From Prevotellaceae bacterium (GTDB lineage: Bacteria; Bacteroidota; Bacteroidia; Bacteroidales; Paludibacteraceae), in contig JAISVA010000017.1 of assembly GCA_031271815.1 (NCBI GenBank), positions 1-64,000 on the forward strand: a DNA stretch of 64,000 bases. Reading direction: 5' to 3'. Positions 33,911 to 42,760 of the stretch are shown in pieces. Made by a program: the position numbers and the translations under genes. The notes under the pieces were generated by a model. That model saw nothing but the letters and a program-made list of their open reading frames with translations, searched no databases and was not told the origin of the DNA. The number at the start of each line of letters is the position of its first letter. Within the stretch, counting starts at the first letter, position 1.

Positions 33911-35332
33911 TTAACGCGCCGATTTAAAAATACGGTTCCAACGGACAGACGACGGGAAGCCTTTGTCCTTATCCAGCGAAAGCCAGACGAAAACCGGTTT
34001 TCCTACGATGTGATCTTCGGGAACAAATCCCCAGAAACGGGAATCGGCCGAGTTGTGGCGGTTATCGCCCATCATCCAGTAGTAATCCATTTTAAATGTA
34101 TAATCCGTTGCCGGAACATCATTGATGAAAATCCGGTTTCCCTTTACTTCCAGCTTATTTCGTTCGTAATTCCGTATTATCAATTCATATAACGGTAAAT
34201 TTGCGGTGTTAATTGCCACCGTTGCTCCTTTTTTGGGGATCCATATCGGACCGAAATCATCTCTTGTCCAACCGTTGTTCATGGTGAGCGGGAATGTTTT
34301 TCCGCTAAAGATAGCCGACGGTTCGCGATTAACGGAAATGACATTCGGGAAGTTTTTTAACTTTGCCAGCGCTTCTGCCGTAAGCGGAATGCGATATACA
34401 TAATTGAGCCTGCCCGCCGCGTTCGGCTGATAGAGGTAATTCAGCGTTTCCTTAAAATCAGGATAATTATTCATCAACATACGGTCATCTTTGCTTACTT
34501 GCAGCGATTCGAACGCTTTATCGGAAATAAAGGTCGATGTTTCTACGAAATAGTTGTACTGTAATCCCGGGATTTCCGCCTCTTTTTTGCCGTTCAGGAA
34601 AATATCGCCGTCAATAATCTGCAACGAATCACCCGGAAGACCGACGGCTCTTTTGACATAATTTTCGCGACGGTCAACCGGACGATATACGATTTTGCCA
34701 AATCGTTGCGGGTTGTTCCGGATAGCCTCTCTTCCGTACATTTGTACCAGCGTGTAATAGTCCGGATTCGAAACTTTTTCGGGAACCGTATCGCCTACCG
34801 GAAAGTTAAACACAACAATATCGTGCAGCTTCACATCGCCAAATCCTTTTAGCCGCCTGTATTCCCATTGCGGACATTCAATATACGATTTTGTATTCAG
34901 TACCGGCAACGTGTGCTGCGCCAGCGGGAAAGAGAGCGGAGTCATCGGTACTCTCGGTCCGTAGCTCATTTTGCTCACAAACAGAAAATCGCCTACCAGC
35001 AATGATTTTTCCAGTGAGGAAGTCGGGATTTTGTAATTCTGGAAAAAGAACGTATTGATAAAATAAACCGCCACCAATGCGAAGAGAATGGCATCAACCC
35101 ATTCGGCGGTTGTCCTTACGGCCGGATTATTCGATTGCTTCCATGCGCCCCAGCGGATATACTTGGTGATATACAAATCGCCCAAAACCGGAATGAGCAG
35201 TAATATCCACAGCGCTCCCGACCAAATGGTCGCGGCAATGCAAATGAACGCTGCAATCGAAAATTTTACCCATTGTTTTACATCTGCTCCGCCGACTCGT
35301 TGCGCGAAACTCTTTTTTTCTGCCTTTTTCAT
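33911..35332 (-). CDS. lepB: Signal peptidase I
   Basis: 473 residues from ATG 35332; a TTG at 35350 is the other option. The Bacteroidota form is long. Membrane helices lie at about 28-60 and 85-102. The catalytic Ser is in 'YKIPTSSLEKSLLVGDFLFV', the Lys in 'RRENYVKRAVGLPGD', and box E is 'MMGDNRHNSADSRFWGFVPE'. The ~200-residue insertion between Lys box and box E is typical of this group. It removes signal peptides from exported proteins at the inner membrane. Downstream of dapB, a common pairing. Confidence 0.95.
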   Translation of the reverse strand: MKKAEKKSFAQRVGGADVKQWVKFSIAAFICIAATIWSGALWILLLIPVLGDLYITKYIRWGAWKQSNNPAVRTTAEWVDAILFALVAVYFINTFFFQNYKIPTSSLEKSLLVGDFLFVSKMSYGPRVPMTPLSFPLAQHTLPVLNTKSYIECPQWEYRRLKGFGDVKLHDIVVFNFPVGDTVPEKVSNPDYYTLVQMYGREAIRNNPQRFGKIVYRPVDRRENYVKRAVGLPGDSLQIIDGDIFLNGKKEAEIPGLQYNYFVETSTFISDKAFESLQVSKDDRMLMNNYPDFKETLNYLYQPNAAGRLNYVYRIPLTAEALAKLKNFPNVISVNREPSAIFSGKTFPLTMNNGWTRDDFGPIWIPKKGATVAINTANLPLYELIIRNYERNKLEVKGNRIFINDVPATDYTFKMDYYWMMGDNRHNSADSRFWGFVPEDHIVGKPVFVWLSLDKDKGFPSSVRWNRIFKSAR

Positions 35333-35404
35333 TGATTTTATATATTTCAAGATTTCAAATTCTTAAAAAAACTTTGCGTCAAAATAATTTATGCGCTTGC
35401 GCTT

Positions 35405-35440
35405 TTTGTATAATAAACACAAAGGCGCGAAGTTCGCAAA
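35405..35440. repeat. Half of a family-3 repeat between dapB and lepB
   Basis: 'AACACAAAGGCGCGAAGTTC' then 'GCAAAGAGGC' matches the left arm of the hairpin at 9447. No right arm is visible, so it is a decayed copy. Confidence 0.5.
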
Positions 35441-35497
35441 GAGGCAAATTTTTGACTGCATTTTATTAAGAATAATAGTTAATAAACAACATTGATT

Positions 35498-36214
35498 TCA
35501 GATTTTCAGTAAATCCGGCATTCCCAGCAAGCCTTTTTTGCCTGCAGTAAATTCGGCGGCAATCACGGCTCCCAAGGCAAGTCCTTCGCGACTTTTGGCA
35601 TCGTGTGTAATTTCAATAGAATCCACTTCCGACTCGTAACGGATGGTGTGAATGCCGGGTACCTGTCCTTCCCTGATTGATTTGATTGCCAACTCATCCG
35701 GATTTCCTTCCTCTTCTTTTACCCATTTGTTTTTTCTTTCCAGATTTTCAAGAATCCCCTCGGCGAGCGTGATTGCCGTTCCGCTCGGCGCATCCAGTTT
35801 TTGAGTGTGATGCACTTCGGTTATCTCTACGTTGTAGTCCGGAAACCGGTTCATCAGGCGAGCCAGGTATTTGTTCAAGGCAAAAAAGATATTTGCCCCC
35901 AAACTGAAATTGGATGTCCAAAACAGGGTTTTGCCGCTTTCTTCTATCTCTTTTTTGATTTCCGGCATGTGCTCGTGCCAGCCGGTAGTTCCGCAAACAA
36001 TGGGCACATTGGCTTTGAATGAACTCCGGATGTTGGACAATGCCACTTCCGGACGGGTAAATTCAATGGCAACATCCGCGCTTTTAAACGCATCGGAGTT
36101 AAAATCCTCCGGATTATCTATATCAATAATGGAAACAATCTCGTGTCCGCGCTCTTTGGCTATCCTTTCAATGGTTTTTCCCATTTTGCCGTAGCCGATT
36201 AATGCTATTTTCAT
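35498..36214 (-). CDS. dapB: 4-hydroxy-tetrahydrodipicolinate reductase
   Basis: 238 residues from the ATG at 36214 ('MKIALIGYGKMGKTIERIAK'). The frame extends 19 codons further upstream, but that part is the inverted repeat. NAD(P)-binding loop 'GYGKMGKT', 'VCGTTGWHEHMPEI', and the substrate motif 'VEITEVHHTQKLDAPSGTAI' with the catalytic His pair and Lys. It reduces the dipicolinate precursor for lysine and diaminopimelate synthesis, which cell-wall building needs. Its 5' leader, start codon and first bases are identical to those of the divergent dehydrogenase gene. Confidence 0.95.
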   Translation of the reverse strand: MKIALIGYGKMGKTIERIAKERGHEIVSIIDIDNPEDFNSDAFKSADVAIEFTRPEVALSNIRSSFKANVPIVCGTTGWHEHMPEIKKEIEESGKTLFWTSNFSLGANIFFALNKYLARLMNRFPDYNVEITEVHHTQKLDAPSGTAITLAEGILENLERKNKWVKEEEGNPDELAIKSIREGQVPGIHTIRYESEVDSIEITHDAKSREGLALGAVIAAEFTAGKKGLLGMPDLLKI

Positions 36215-36338
36215 ACGTAAATATTTTATTTTTTTACATTCATGCCGCATGGAACCCGCAGGCATTTTCATTCTCTCTGGTGAACGTCAGTTCATGCGGG
36301 TTTCATACGTTATTCTATTTTGACATTATCTTGATTTG

Positions 36339-36346
36339 CAAAGATA
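36339..36346 (-). promoter_or_regulatory. -7 box reading toward dapB
   Basis: TATCTTTG on the minus strand (36346-36339) inside the spacer of the inverted repeat, about 125 bp before the dapB ATG. Perfect TAnnTTTG, no TTTG at the -33 position. Confidence 0.5.
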
Positions 36347-36507
36347 ATAAAAAGAGGTTTTGCACTTATTTAAAATTAGGTAAAAAAGGTTTTAAATCAT
36401 TCTTCCTCTAATTCTTTCAGTTCTAATTAAAAAGATGTCAAGTTTTTAATTCTCATCTTAATTGAATGACGCTTTCTTATCTATTTAAGGAAAAAATCTC
36501 AACAATT

Positions 36508-36532
36508 CCTTTTACATCTTTGTTGTAAAAGG
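36508..36532 (+). promoter_or_regulatory. Palindrome over a near -7 box reading toward the dehydrogenase gene
   Basis: CCTTTTACA (36508-36516) and TGTAAAAGG (36524-36532) are perfect inverse arms around CATCTTTG (36515-36522), a -7-like box with one mismatch. It may be an operator for the D-lactate dehydrogenase-type gene. Confidence 0.4.
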
Positions 36533-36654
36533 GCAAAGAGAGTACAATACAAAATAAATAGTATGAAACCCGCATGAACTGACGTTCACCAGAGAGAATG
36601 AAAATGCCTGCGGGTTCCATGCGGCATGAATGTAAAAAAATAAAATATTTACGT

Positions 36655-37653
36655 ATGAAAACCCATATTGCTTTTTTCGACACGAAGCCTTACGATTCGG
36701 CATCGTTCGACAGTCATAACAAAGATTTTGGCTATGAATTTCATTATTATGAAGCGCAACTGAACAAAGACAGCGCCGTGCTGGCAAAAGGCGCTGAAGT
36801 TGTCTGCGCATTTGTAAACGCAACGATTGATGCGAAAGTGATTGATACGCTGGTAGAAAACGGTGTAAAACTGATTGCCTTGCGTTCTGCCGGATTCAAT
36901 AACGTGGATTTGCAGGCGGCAAAAGGGAAAATCAAGGTGGTGCGCGTACCTGCCTACTCGCCTTATGCCGTTGCCGAACACGCATTGGCACTGATGCTCA
37001 CGTTGAACCGGAAAACGCATAAAGCATACGCCCGCACCCGCGAAGGGAACTTCGCTCTGCACGGATTAATGGGATTCGATATGCACGGAAAAACGGCAGG
37101 CATCATCGGAACGGGAAAAATTGCCCGGATTTTGATAAAAACCCTTCGCGCGATAGGAATGCAAGTGCTTGCTAACGACTTATTTCCCGATAATGATTTT
37201 GCCAAAGAAACGGGCATTACCTATACTTCATTGGATGATTTGTTCGGAAAATCGGACATCATATCGCTGCATTGCCCGCTGACAAAAGAAACCGATCACT
37301 TGGTCAACCACGAGGCAATCGCAAAAATGAAGGATGGGGTGATGATTATCAATACCGGACGCGGAAAGCTGATCGATACCAAGGCGCTGATCAAAGGGCT
37401 TAAAAGTAAAAAAATCGGCTTTGCCGGACTGGATGTTTATGAAGAGGAAGAGGAATATTTCTATGAAGACACGTCCGACTTTTTGATGGAAGACGACCGG
37501 CTGGCGCGCCTGCTCTCGTTTAACAACGTGATTATCACCTCTCATCAGGCGTTTTTTACGAAAGAAGCCCTGACAAATATTGCACAAACGACGCTGGAAA
37601 ATATTCAGGAATTTGTGGAAGGAAAACCGCTTACGAATGAAGTGAAAGCGTAG
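36655..37653 (+). CDS. D-2-hydroxyacid dehydrogenase (D-lactate dehydrogenase type)
   Basis: 332 residues from ATG 36655. NAD-binding 'GKTAGIIGTGKIARILIKTL' in mid-protein, catalytic Arg in 'IINTGRGKLIDTKALI', Glu in the acidic 'LDVYEEEEEYFYED' (typical of fermentative D-LDH), and the catalytic His in 'IITSHQAFFTKEAL'. It reduces pyruvate to D-lactate or acts on a related 2-keto acid. Its leader is shared with dapB through the 101-bp inverted repeat, so the two genes may be switched or co-regulated. The gene ends 20 bp before a family-1 repeat. Confidence 0.9.
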   Translation: MKTHIAFFDTKPYDSASFDSHNKDFGYEFHYYEAQLNKDSAVLAKGAEVVCAFVNATIDAKVIDTLVENGVKLIALRSAGFNNVDLQAAKGKIKVVRVPAYSPYAVAEHALALMLTLNRKTHKAYARTREGNFALHGLMGFDMHGKTAGIIGTGKIARILIKTLRAIGMQVLANDLFPDNDFAKETGITYTSLDDLFGKSDIISLHCPLTKETDHLVNHEAIAKMKDGVMIINTGRGKLIDTKALIKGLKSKKIGFAGLDVYEEEEEYFYEDTSDFLMEDDRLARLLSFNNVIITSHQAFFTKEALTNIAQTTLENIQEFVEGKPLTNEVKA

Positions 37654-37673
37654 TTGGGCACGAAAAGCGCGAA

Positions 37674-37837
37674 GGGGCTGTCTCAAAAGAACGCGGATAA
37701 CGCAGATAACACGGATCTTCACAGATAACAAGCGAATAGGAATTTTATATATAACTAATTATCAACGATATAGAATTTCCGTGTTCATCCGTGTTATCGG
37801 TGTCATCTGCGTTCAAAAAGACTTTTGAGACAGCCTC
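37674..37837. repeat. Family-1 palindromic repeat, copy 4 (near-consensus)
   Basis: Ends 'GGGGCTGTCTCAAAAG' and 'CTTTTGAGACAGCCTC' are perfect inverses around the core. Inner blocks are 'ACGCGGATAACGCAGATAAC' and 'GTTATCGGTGTCATCTGCGT', with core 'ATATAACTAATTATCAACGA'. It lies between two convergent genes, where it could serve as a bidirectional terminator. Confidence 0.9.
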
Positions 37838-37850
37838 TTCGCGCTTTGTG

Positions 37851-38783
37851 TTACCTGCCTCTCGACGAGCTGCTGCGGCTTGATGATGAGCTGCGCGTAG
37901 AGGCTCCCGACGAACTGCGTGTAGTACTGTTGCCCGGCGTGGCGCTCCGGGTAGTTGTGTTGTTTGACGAACTGCGCGTACTTTCGGTTCTTGTATTGCT
38001 GCGAGCCGGAGTGGCGGATGAATTTCTGCTGCCTGGCGTTGCCTCGCGCGTGGTAGTCCCGGACGAACTTCTTGTTGTAGTCGACGATGAGCTGCGAGTG
38101 CTGTTGTTTTGAGTGGAAGTTCCCGATGAGCTTCTTGTTGTAGTTGACGATGAGCTTCTTGTGCTGCTGTTGGCCGGCTGTGATGATGGGCGCGTACCTG
38201 AATTGGTTGCACTGCTTCTCGTGCCCGAAGATGAACTCCGCGTGTTGTTTTGAACCGGATTACTGCTGTATGACCGCGTAGTGTATTGCGGGCGGTGGTC
38301 GTAAGTAATAACATATCCGCGCGAGGTGCGTTGCGTTGGACGGGCGTAATAGACTTCGCGTCCATAGTAGTCAAAACGGTTTTTGTAGGCCCCGTAAGTA
38401 ACTGTATATCCGCGTGGCGCCCAACCGGCGTTTATCCACACATAACCGGCGTTTGCCGCCCGGTATTCCCAGAAACCGGGCAACCAGACAGCATCCGCGT
38501 AGGGTGCTAACGCCCAATATCCGTTTACCCAGGTGTAATTCCCGGAGTAGGAATCCCATGCCCAATATCCGTCTATCCAGATGTATTTTGAACCGGGCTG
38601 GCGGATTGTACCGGGTCCTGTTGTTACAACTACTGCCTGCGGGGCAATCGGTATCGTAGTAACAATTACCGCCGTAGCGGGTGCAGGCTCAATGTAAGTG
38701 TAGGTTACAGTTGCTGCTGTGCGGCAAGAGCAACTCATCACTATTAACCCGGAAAGAATGATTGTTTTTATTAGCTGTCTCAT
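37851..38783 (-). CDS. YXWGXW-repeat lipoprotein with Ser/Thr/Arg-rich tail
   Basis: 310 residues. Lipobox-like 'VMSCSC' at residues 16-20. Residues ~64-130 hold repeats of the YXWGXW type: 'YIWIDGYWAWD', 'YTWVNGYWALA', 'AVWLPGFWEYR', 'YVWINAGWAPRGY'. The C-terminal ~130 residues are low-complexity Ser/Thr/Arg/Asn ('TRSSSSTTTRSSSGTS' type units), a long basic disordered tail. It is probably exposed in the periplasm or on the surface; function unknown. The tail is coded by a near-tandem repeat prone to length change. Confidence 0.85.
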   Translation of the reverse strand: MRQLIKTIILSGLIVMSCSCRTAATVTYTYIEPAPATAVIVTTIPIAPQAVVVTTGPGTIRQPGSKYIWIDGYWAWDSYSGNYTWVNGYWALAPYADAVWLPGFWEYRAANAGYVWINAGWAPRGYTVTYGAYKNRFDYYGREVYYARPTQRTSRGYVITYDHRPQYTTRSYSSNPVQNNTRSSSSGTRSSATNSGTRPSSQPANSSTRSSSSTTTRSSSGTSTQNNSTRSSSSTTTRSSSGTTTREATPGSRNSSATPARSNTRTESTRSSSNNTTTRSATPGNSTTRSSSGASTRSSSSSRSSSSRGR

Positions 38784-39204
38784 AACTGACTTTGTTTTAA
38801 GGGAAGGAAATCCTTCGTTTGTTATTATTCATTTTTCTTCGTTAGACGGGGTAAAGATAGGAAAGTTTAATTGGGAAATCAATACAAAAAAAATCGAAAT
38901 GCCGTAGCAGGAAATATCCCGGCAAAAAGATGACCGGTTATCCGCCATTACCGTCAACTGAAAATAATAAGAATCTATATCTAAAGATATTCATCAGCGA
39001 ATTACAAAATTAACACGAATTTAATTTGCCAACTTGTAAATTACAGATGATTCAACTATTGATTTCGTGTTAATTTGTTTAATTCGTGGATTTTACAAAA
39101 TAAAATCCGGATAATCCGGTAAGGAATCTTATGAAAATCACGGTCCGGTACTTTTATTTTCTAAGGATAAAAATTTATCTTTGCGCTATTAATTTATATA
39201 TGAT
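38784..39204. other. Gap with a family-2 repeat (38982-39097) and HAD gene promoter
   Basis: 'GCGAATTACAAAATTAACAC' on the left and 'GTTAATTTGTTTAATTCGTG' on the right form a family-2 copy whose outer ends are decayed. TATCTTTG at 39176-39183 is a perfect -7 box 22 bp before the HAD gene. No other signal seen. Confidence 0.65.
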
Positions 39205-40032
39205 ATGAAATACAAGGTACTCGTCCTTGACATTGACGGAACATTGACCAATTCGCAAAAAACCGTTACTCCAAAAACCCGGCAGGCGCTGTGCAAGGTA
39301 CAGGAGCTGGGCGTAAGATTAGTTTTGGCATCGGGCCGTCCTACTCCTGGCATTACTTCGCTTGCCGAAGAACTTGAGCTGGAAAAGTTCGGCGGATTTA
39401 TCCTTCCGTTTAACGGAGCGAAAATAATTGATTGCGGGAATAAAAAGACCATTTTCGAGCAGACGCTTCCGATGGAAGAGATCCCGTTGCTTTACCGCTC
39501 TTCCCAAAAGTATAATATTCCTATTGTCACGTATGATGACTGTTCGATTATTACCGAAAAAAGTGAAGATCCATACGTGAATATCGAAGCGCGTATCAAT
39601 AAAATGCCTGTAAAACAAGTAGACAGTTTTATTGATGCAGTCAATTTTCAAGTAACGAAATGCCTGATGGTGGGCGAAGGCAATTATTTGAGCAACGTCG
39701 AAATTGAGATGAATGCGCATTTCGGCGACCGCCTGAGTGTGTATCGCTCCGAGCCGTTTTTCCTGGAGATTATGCCGCAGAACATCGACAAAGCCTATTC
39801 GCTGGGCAAATTGTCCGAACATCTGGGGTGCGCCAGAGAGGAGATGATTGCCTGCGGCGACGGGTTCAACGATTTATCCATGATTCGTTACGCCGGCTTG
39901 GGTGTCGCTATGGCGAATGCACAGCCTGTTGTAAAGGAATCGGCTGATTTTATCACGCTTTCCAATGACGAAGACGGAGTAGCTTATGTGGCGGAGAAGT
40001 TCATATTGAGCTCTTTTTTTATTTCTCATTGA
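39205..40032 (+). CDS. Cof-type HAD hydrolase
   Basis: 275 residues. HAD motif I 'LVLDIDGTLTN' with nucleophile Asp near residue 9, motif II 'LVLASGRPTPG', motif III Lys region, and motif IV 'EEMIACGDGFNDLSMIRYAG'. The IIB cap (residues ~85-190) and 'GVAMANAQPVVKESADFITL' place it in the Cof/YidA group, which removes phosphate from sugar phosphates or cofactors such as FMN or PLP. Substrate unknown. Single gene with its own -7 box. Confidence 0.92.
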   Translation: MKYKVLVLDIDGTLTNSQKTVTPKTRQALCKVQELGVRLVLASGRPTPGITSLAEELELEKFGGFILPFNGAKIIDCGNKKTIFEQTLPMEEIPLLYRSSQKYNIPIVTYDDCSIITEKSEDPYVNIEARINKMPVKQVDSFIDAVNFQVTKCLMVGEGNYLSNVEIEMNAHFGDRLSVYRSEPFFLEIMPQNIDKAYSLGKLSEHLGCAREEMIACGDGFNDLSMIRYAGLGVAMANAQPVVKESADFITLSNDEDGVAYVAEKFILSSFFISH

Positions 40033-40118
40033 AATATTACTTTTGTAATGCTGTGTAAAAAACTGACTTTATGATCAACGAGTTCTGTAATCTACACCAA
40101 CGGAAAAAAGGAAAAAAT

Positions 40119-40688
40119 ATGGAATTACAAACGAAACGCTTAATTCTAAGAGGATGGCAGGAAAATGATGCCGAATCCCTTTACAAATATGCACAGAATC
40201 CCAATATCGGACCAATTGCGGGTTGGCAGCCGCATACAAGCGTGGAAGAAAGCCGCGAAATTATAAAAAATGTACTTTCGGCCGACGAAACCTATGCCGT
40301 TGTGCTGAAAGAAACTGGAGAAGTCGTTGGAAGCATCGGACTGATGACTTTCAAAAGCGAAATCTACAGCGCGGGAATGACGGAAGATGAAGGCGAAATC
40401 GGTTATTGGATCGGCGAACCGTTTTGGGGACAGGGCTTAATTCCAGAAGCGGTATGTGAATTACTCCGGCGCGCTTTTGAGGATTTAGGGCTTACTGCGG
40501 TTTGGTGCGGCTATTATGACGGCAACGAAAAATCAAAACGCGTACAGGAAAAATGCGGATTTGCTTATCACCACACCGAGTATAATAAGCCGGTTCCGTT
40601 AATGAATGATTTTCGCACGGAACATTTTACCAAAATCTTATATGAAAATTGGAAAATACGTGTGAGCAACAAAATCCGACATGAATAA
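40119..40688 (+). CDS. GNAT acetyltransferase of the RimJ/RimL type
   Basis: 189 residues from ATG 40119 ('MELQTKRLILRGWQENDAES'), with 'AAAGGAAAAA' just upstream. Motifs: 'EVVGSIGLMTF', 'GEIGYWIGEPFWGQGLIPEA' (motif A, acetyl-CoA loop G-Q-G), then 'AVWCGYYDGNEKSKRVQEKC' followed by 'GF', the C-terminal B motif. The group acetylates N-termini of ribosomal proteins or small amines; the target cannot be told. The longer frame from 40071 lacks a good start context. Confidence 0.88.
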   Translation: MELQTKRLILRGWQENDAESLYKYAQNPNIGPIAGWQPHTSVEESREIIKNVLSADETYAVVLKETGEVVGSIGLMTFKSEIYSAGMTEDEGEIGYWIGEPFWGQGLIPEAVCELLRRAFEDLGLTAVWCGYYDGNEKSKRVQEKCGFAYHHTEYNKPVPLMNDFRTEHFTKILYENWKIRVSNKIRHE

Positions 40689-41064
40689 TTACGGCAGCCT
40701 TTTTATCGTTAATATAGAAGGTGAACGATAGCCCGACTGGATAATAGTTTACGTTTTGCCGGCACATAACAGCCGGATCAATGCTTTAATTCGCCGGAAT
40801 AGCAAGGAAAGTTGTCCGTGATATTCCAAACAGGAAAATCAGATAGCGGGGAAACAAAGAAAGAACAGGCTTGTTTCGGAATGAATGTCAATGTTTATTC
40901 CTAATAAAAAATAATAAATACAAATAAAATCAAAGTGAACGCGACTTCTTCCTTTGCTTAGTGTTTATAAAACCGGATGCGCATCGCTGAAGCTTTTGTG
41001 CAAGTTCTGCTCTCGTGCAGGTAAATTCGATTTTAAAACTATATGATCACTAACTATTAACACT
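40689..41064. other. 376-bp gap, nothing recognised
   Basis: Mixed composition, no repeat of the main families, no tRNA-like fold and no supported ORF. It may hold the promoter of the SIMPL gene or a decayed gene. Confidence 0.4.
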
Positions 41065-41886
41065 ATGGTAACTAACATTAAAAATCACAGTAAAGTGCAT
41101 TATTATGATGTAAATGCGGGAAAATTAACCTCAGGTAATTTCAAGCGCAGCGGTATGATCCGGAAATCTTTCGCTTGGATAGCAATTTTGTTTATGTTTT
41201 TTTTGCCGGTTGGTTGTAATCCGCTGGTGCAGGAGAGTCAGAATTCGGTTTCGGTTTCGGGAACCGGCACGGTATTGGCACAGCCGGATATGGTGCAGAT
41301 AAGCGTCAATTTTTCAAGCACCGCGCCAACTACGCTGGAGGCAAAAAAAGCTGTGGAGCAGACAATGCAGCAAATTGTGCAAATACTGCAGGAAGAAAAG
41401 GTGGAGGATAAATTTATAAAAACCACATCGCTCAACTATGATGTGGAATACGATTATATCGGCGGGCGACGAATCCGGCTCGGTCAACGGGCGCAACAGT
41501 CCATTGTCGTAACCGTAAATGATATGATAAACATGCCCGGAAGGTTCTCGTCCATATTAGACAAAATCTCGGCTATTAACGGGGTGGAAGTTCAAAATAT
41601 TTCTTTTGACATTGAAAATAAAGCGGAATTATTCAAGCAAAGTCGCAAATTAGCCTATCAAAAGGCATTTGACAAAGCCAGTCAGTATGCCGAACTTTCG
41701 GGACGTAAAATAGGAAAAGTAATGACAATTTCGGAAAGTGTAAGCCAGGATGTGGCGCAAACCCGCGCATTTGCGAATAATCTCCGTTTCGATGCGGCAG
41801 GCGAATCGGCAGCTGCCAAATCTTCCCTGCCAGCAGGAGAACAAGGAGTGACATCCGAAATTAATATTACATTTTCGTTAGAGTAG
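41065..41886 (+). CDS. SIMPL (DUF541) domain lipoprotein
   Basis: 273 residues from 41065, or 243 from the ATG at 41155, which places the lipobox 'FLPVGC' close to the N-terminus and is the more likely start. The mature part has the SIMPL signature 'SVSVSGTGTVLAQPDMVQIS', then 'IKTTSLNYDVEYDY' and 'ISFDIENKAELFKQSRKLAY'. These beta-rich periplasmic proteins include BP26/OMP28 antigens that form channel-like oligomers; the role is unclear. Single gene. Confidence 0.88.
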   Translation: MVTNIKNHSKVHYYDVNAGKLTSGNFKRSGMIRKSFAWIAILFMFFLPVGCNPLVQESQNSVSVSGTGTVLAQPDMVQISVNFSSTAPTTLEAKKAVEQTMQQIVQILQEEKVEDKFIKTTSLNYDVEYDYIGGRRIRLGQRAQQSIVVTVNDMINMPGRFSSILDKISAINGVEVQNISFDIENKAELFKQSRKLAYQKAFDKASQYAELSGRKIGKVMTISESVSQDVAQTRAFANNLRFDAAGESAAAKSSLPAGEQGVTSEINITFSLE

Positions 41887-41974
41887 CCTGTTCGAAAAAG
41901 AGCGGGATTATCCTTTTATGTTTATCCGGAAATAGCGCAAGTGCATCTTTTAATAAATTTTACATGTACTGATT

Positions 41975-42760
41975 TCAATTGGTATAAGTGTGCACGCTGT
42001 TCTGTGAAACAGGAAGATAATTTATGCCTATCCACGTTATCATCAGTAACACGAATGCCAGGAAGAGTATCCACAGGGCAAGTTTGGCATCCGGTTTCAG
42101 CAGGCGGATATGAATATAAACCAGGTAAGCGGCGACGGTGATAAAAGCCCAGGTTTCCTTCGGATCCCACGACCAGTAATGTCCCCAGGCATCTTTTGCC
42201 CATACGGCTCCCATCAGGAGTCCCAACATCAGGAAACCGAAGCCGACATATACGGCATTGTCCATCAATCGGTACAGTTTCGGGTCGGGCTTGCCTTTGT
42301 TTATATTAACTAATTGTATCGCCGAAGTGATGGTGGCAGCGCCAAGCATGGCATATGAAAGAATATATACAGTGACGTGTGGGACAAACCAGTAACTCCG
42401 TAACGCAGGCATAAGGTCGGTTGAATGTATTTCCGGCTTAAAGATATTGATAAAAACGAAAACGCAAGCTACTAAGCTCGAGAACGACAGCATCCATTTA
42501 TATTTCCAGTGCCTGTACGTAAAATAACCGATGGTTGCCAGAAAGAAGGAGTACCACAACCGGGTTTCGCCAATAGTGCGTAACGGAGGTTCTTTCTGCC
42601 CTATCCACAAGCCAATGATGAATGCGGCGAAAATAATAATACCCGCTACCATTAACAGATCAGCCGCACTGTCTTTTTTGTTCAGATAGACGAGCGTCCC
42701 GGCGGTTAGCCAACAGATAACGGCGGGGATGGCAAACCAAAGAAATTCACTCCAGCTCAT
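41975..42760 (-). CDS. ccsA: Cytochrome c biogenesis protein CcsA
   Basis: 261 residues from ATG 42760, overlapping the end of resB by 14 bases. Multi-pass membrane protein (about eight helices). The haem-handling tryptophan-rich motif is 'WGHYWSWDPKETWAFITVAA', and His residues for haem binding are present in 'PHVTVYILSYAMLGAATITS'. With ResB it brings haem to the periplasmic side and attaches it to CXXCH motifs of c-type cytochromes (system II). The dihaem peroxidase encoded upstream on the same strand is a likely client. Confidence 0.92.
   Translation of the reverse strand: MSWSEFLWFAIPAVICWLTAGTLVYLNKKDSAADLLMVAGIIIFAAFIIGLWIGQKEPPLRTIGETRLWYSFFLATIGYFTYRHWKYKWMLSFSSLVACVFVFINIFKPEIHSTDLMPALRSYWFVPHVTVYILSYAMLGAATITSAIQLVNINKGKPDPKLYRLMDNAVYVGFGFLMLGLLMGAVWAKDAWGHYWSWDPKETWAFITVAAYLVYIHIRLLKPDAKLALWILFLAFVLLMITWIGINYLPVSQNSVHTYTN

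Larger units (their letters stand above)
36208..36661. repeat. 101-bp perfect inverted repeat between dapB and the D-lactate dehydrogenase-type gene
   Basis: Arm 36208-36308 is the exact inverse of 36561-36661; the spacer is 252 bp. Each arm includes the start codon and the next A residues of its gene, an A-rich leader, and 'CTGACGTTCACCAGAGAGA'. Both genes thus have the same 5' leader. A partial third arm copy is at 18842-18885. Recombination between the arms would flip the spacer with its promoter signals. Confidence 0.95.

Noticed and set aside
36212..36271. 19-residue N-terminal extension shared by DapB and the dehydrogenase (start at 36271 or 36598)
   Set aside because: Homologues start at 'MKIALIGYGKMG' and 'MKTHIAFF'; the extension is the repeat arm in the leader. 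I keep the repeat itself as a finding.
36202..36411. ORFs of ~69 residues at 36202-36411 (+) and 36477-36683 (-) with the same first ~36 residues
   Set aside because: Both are antisense readings of the two arms of the inverted repeat; the identity follows from the repeat and there is no further coding evidence.
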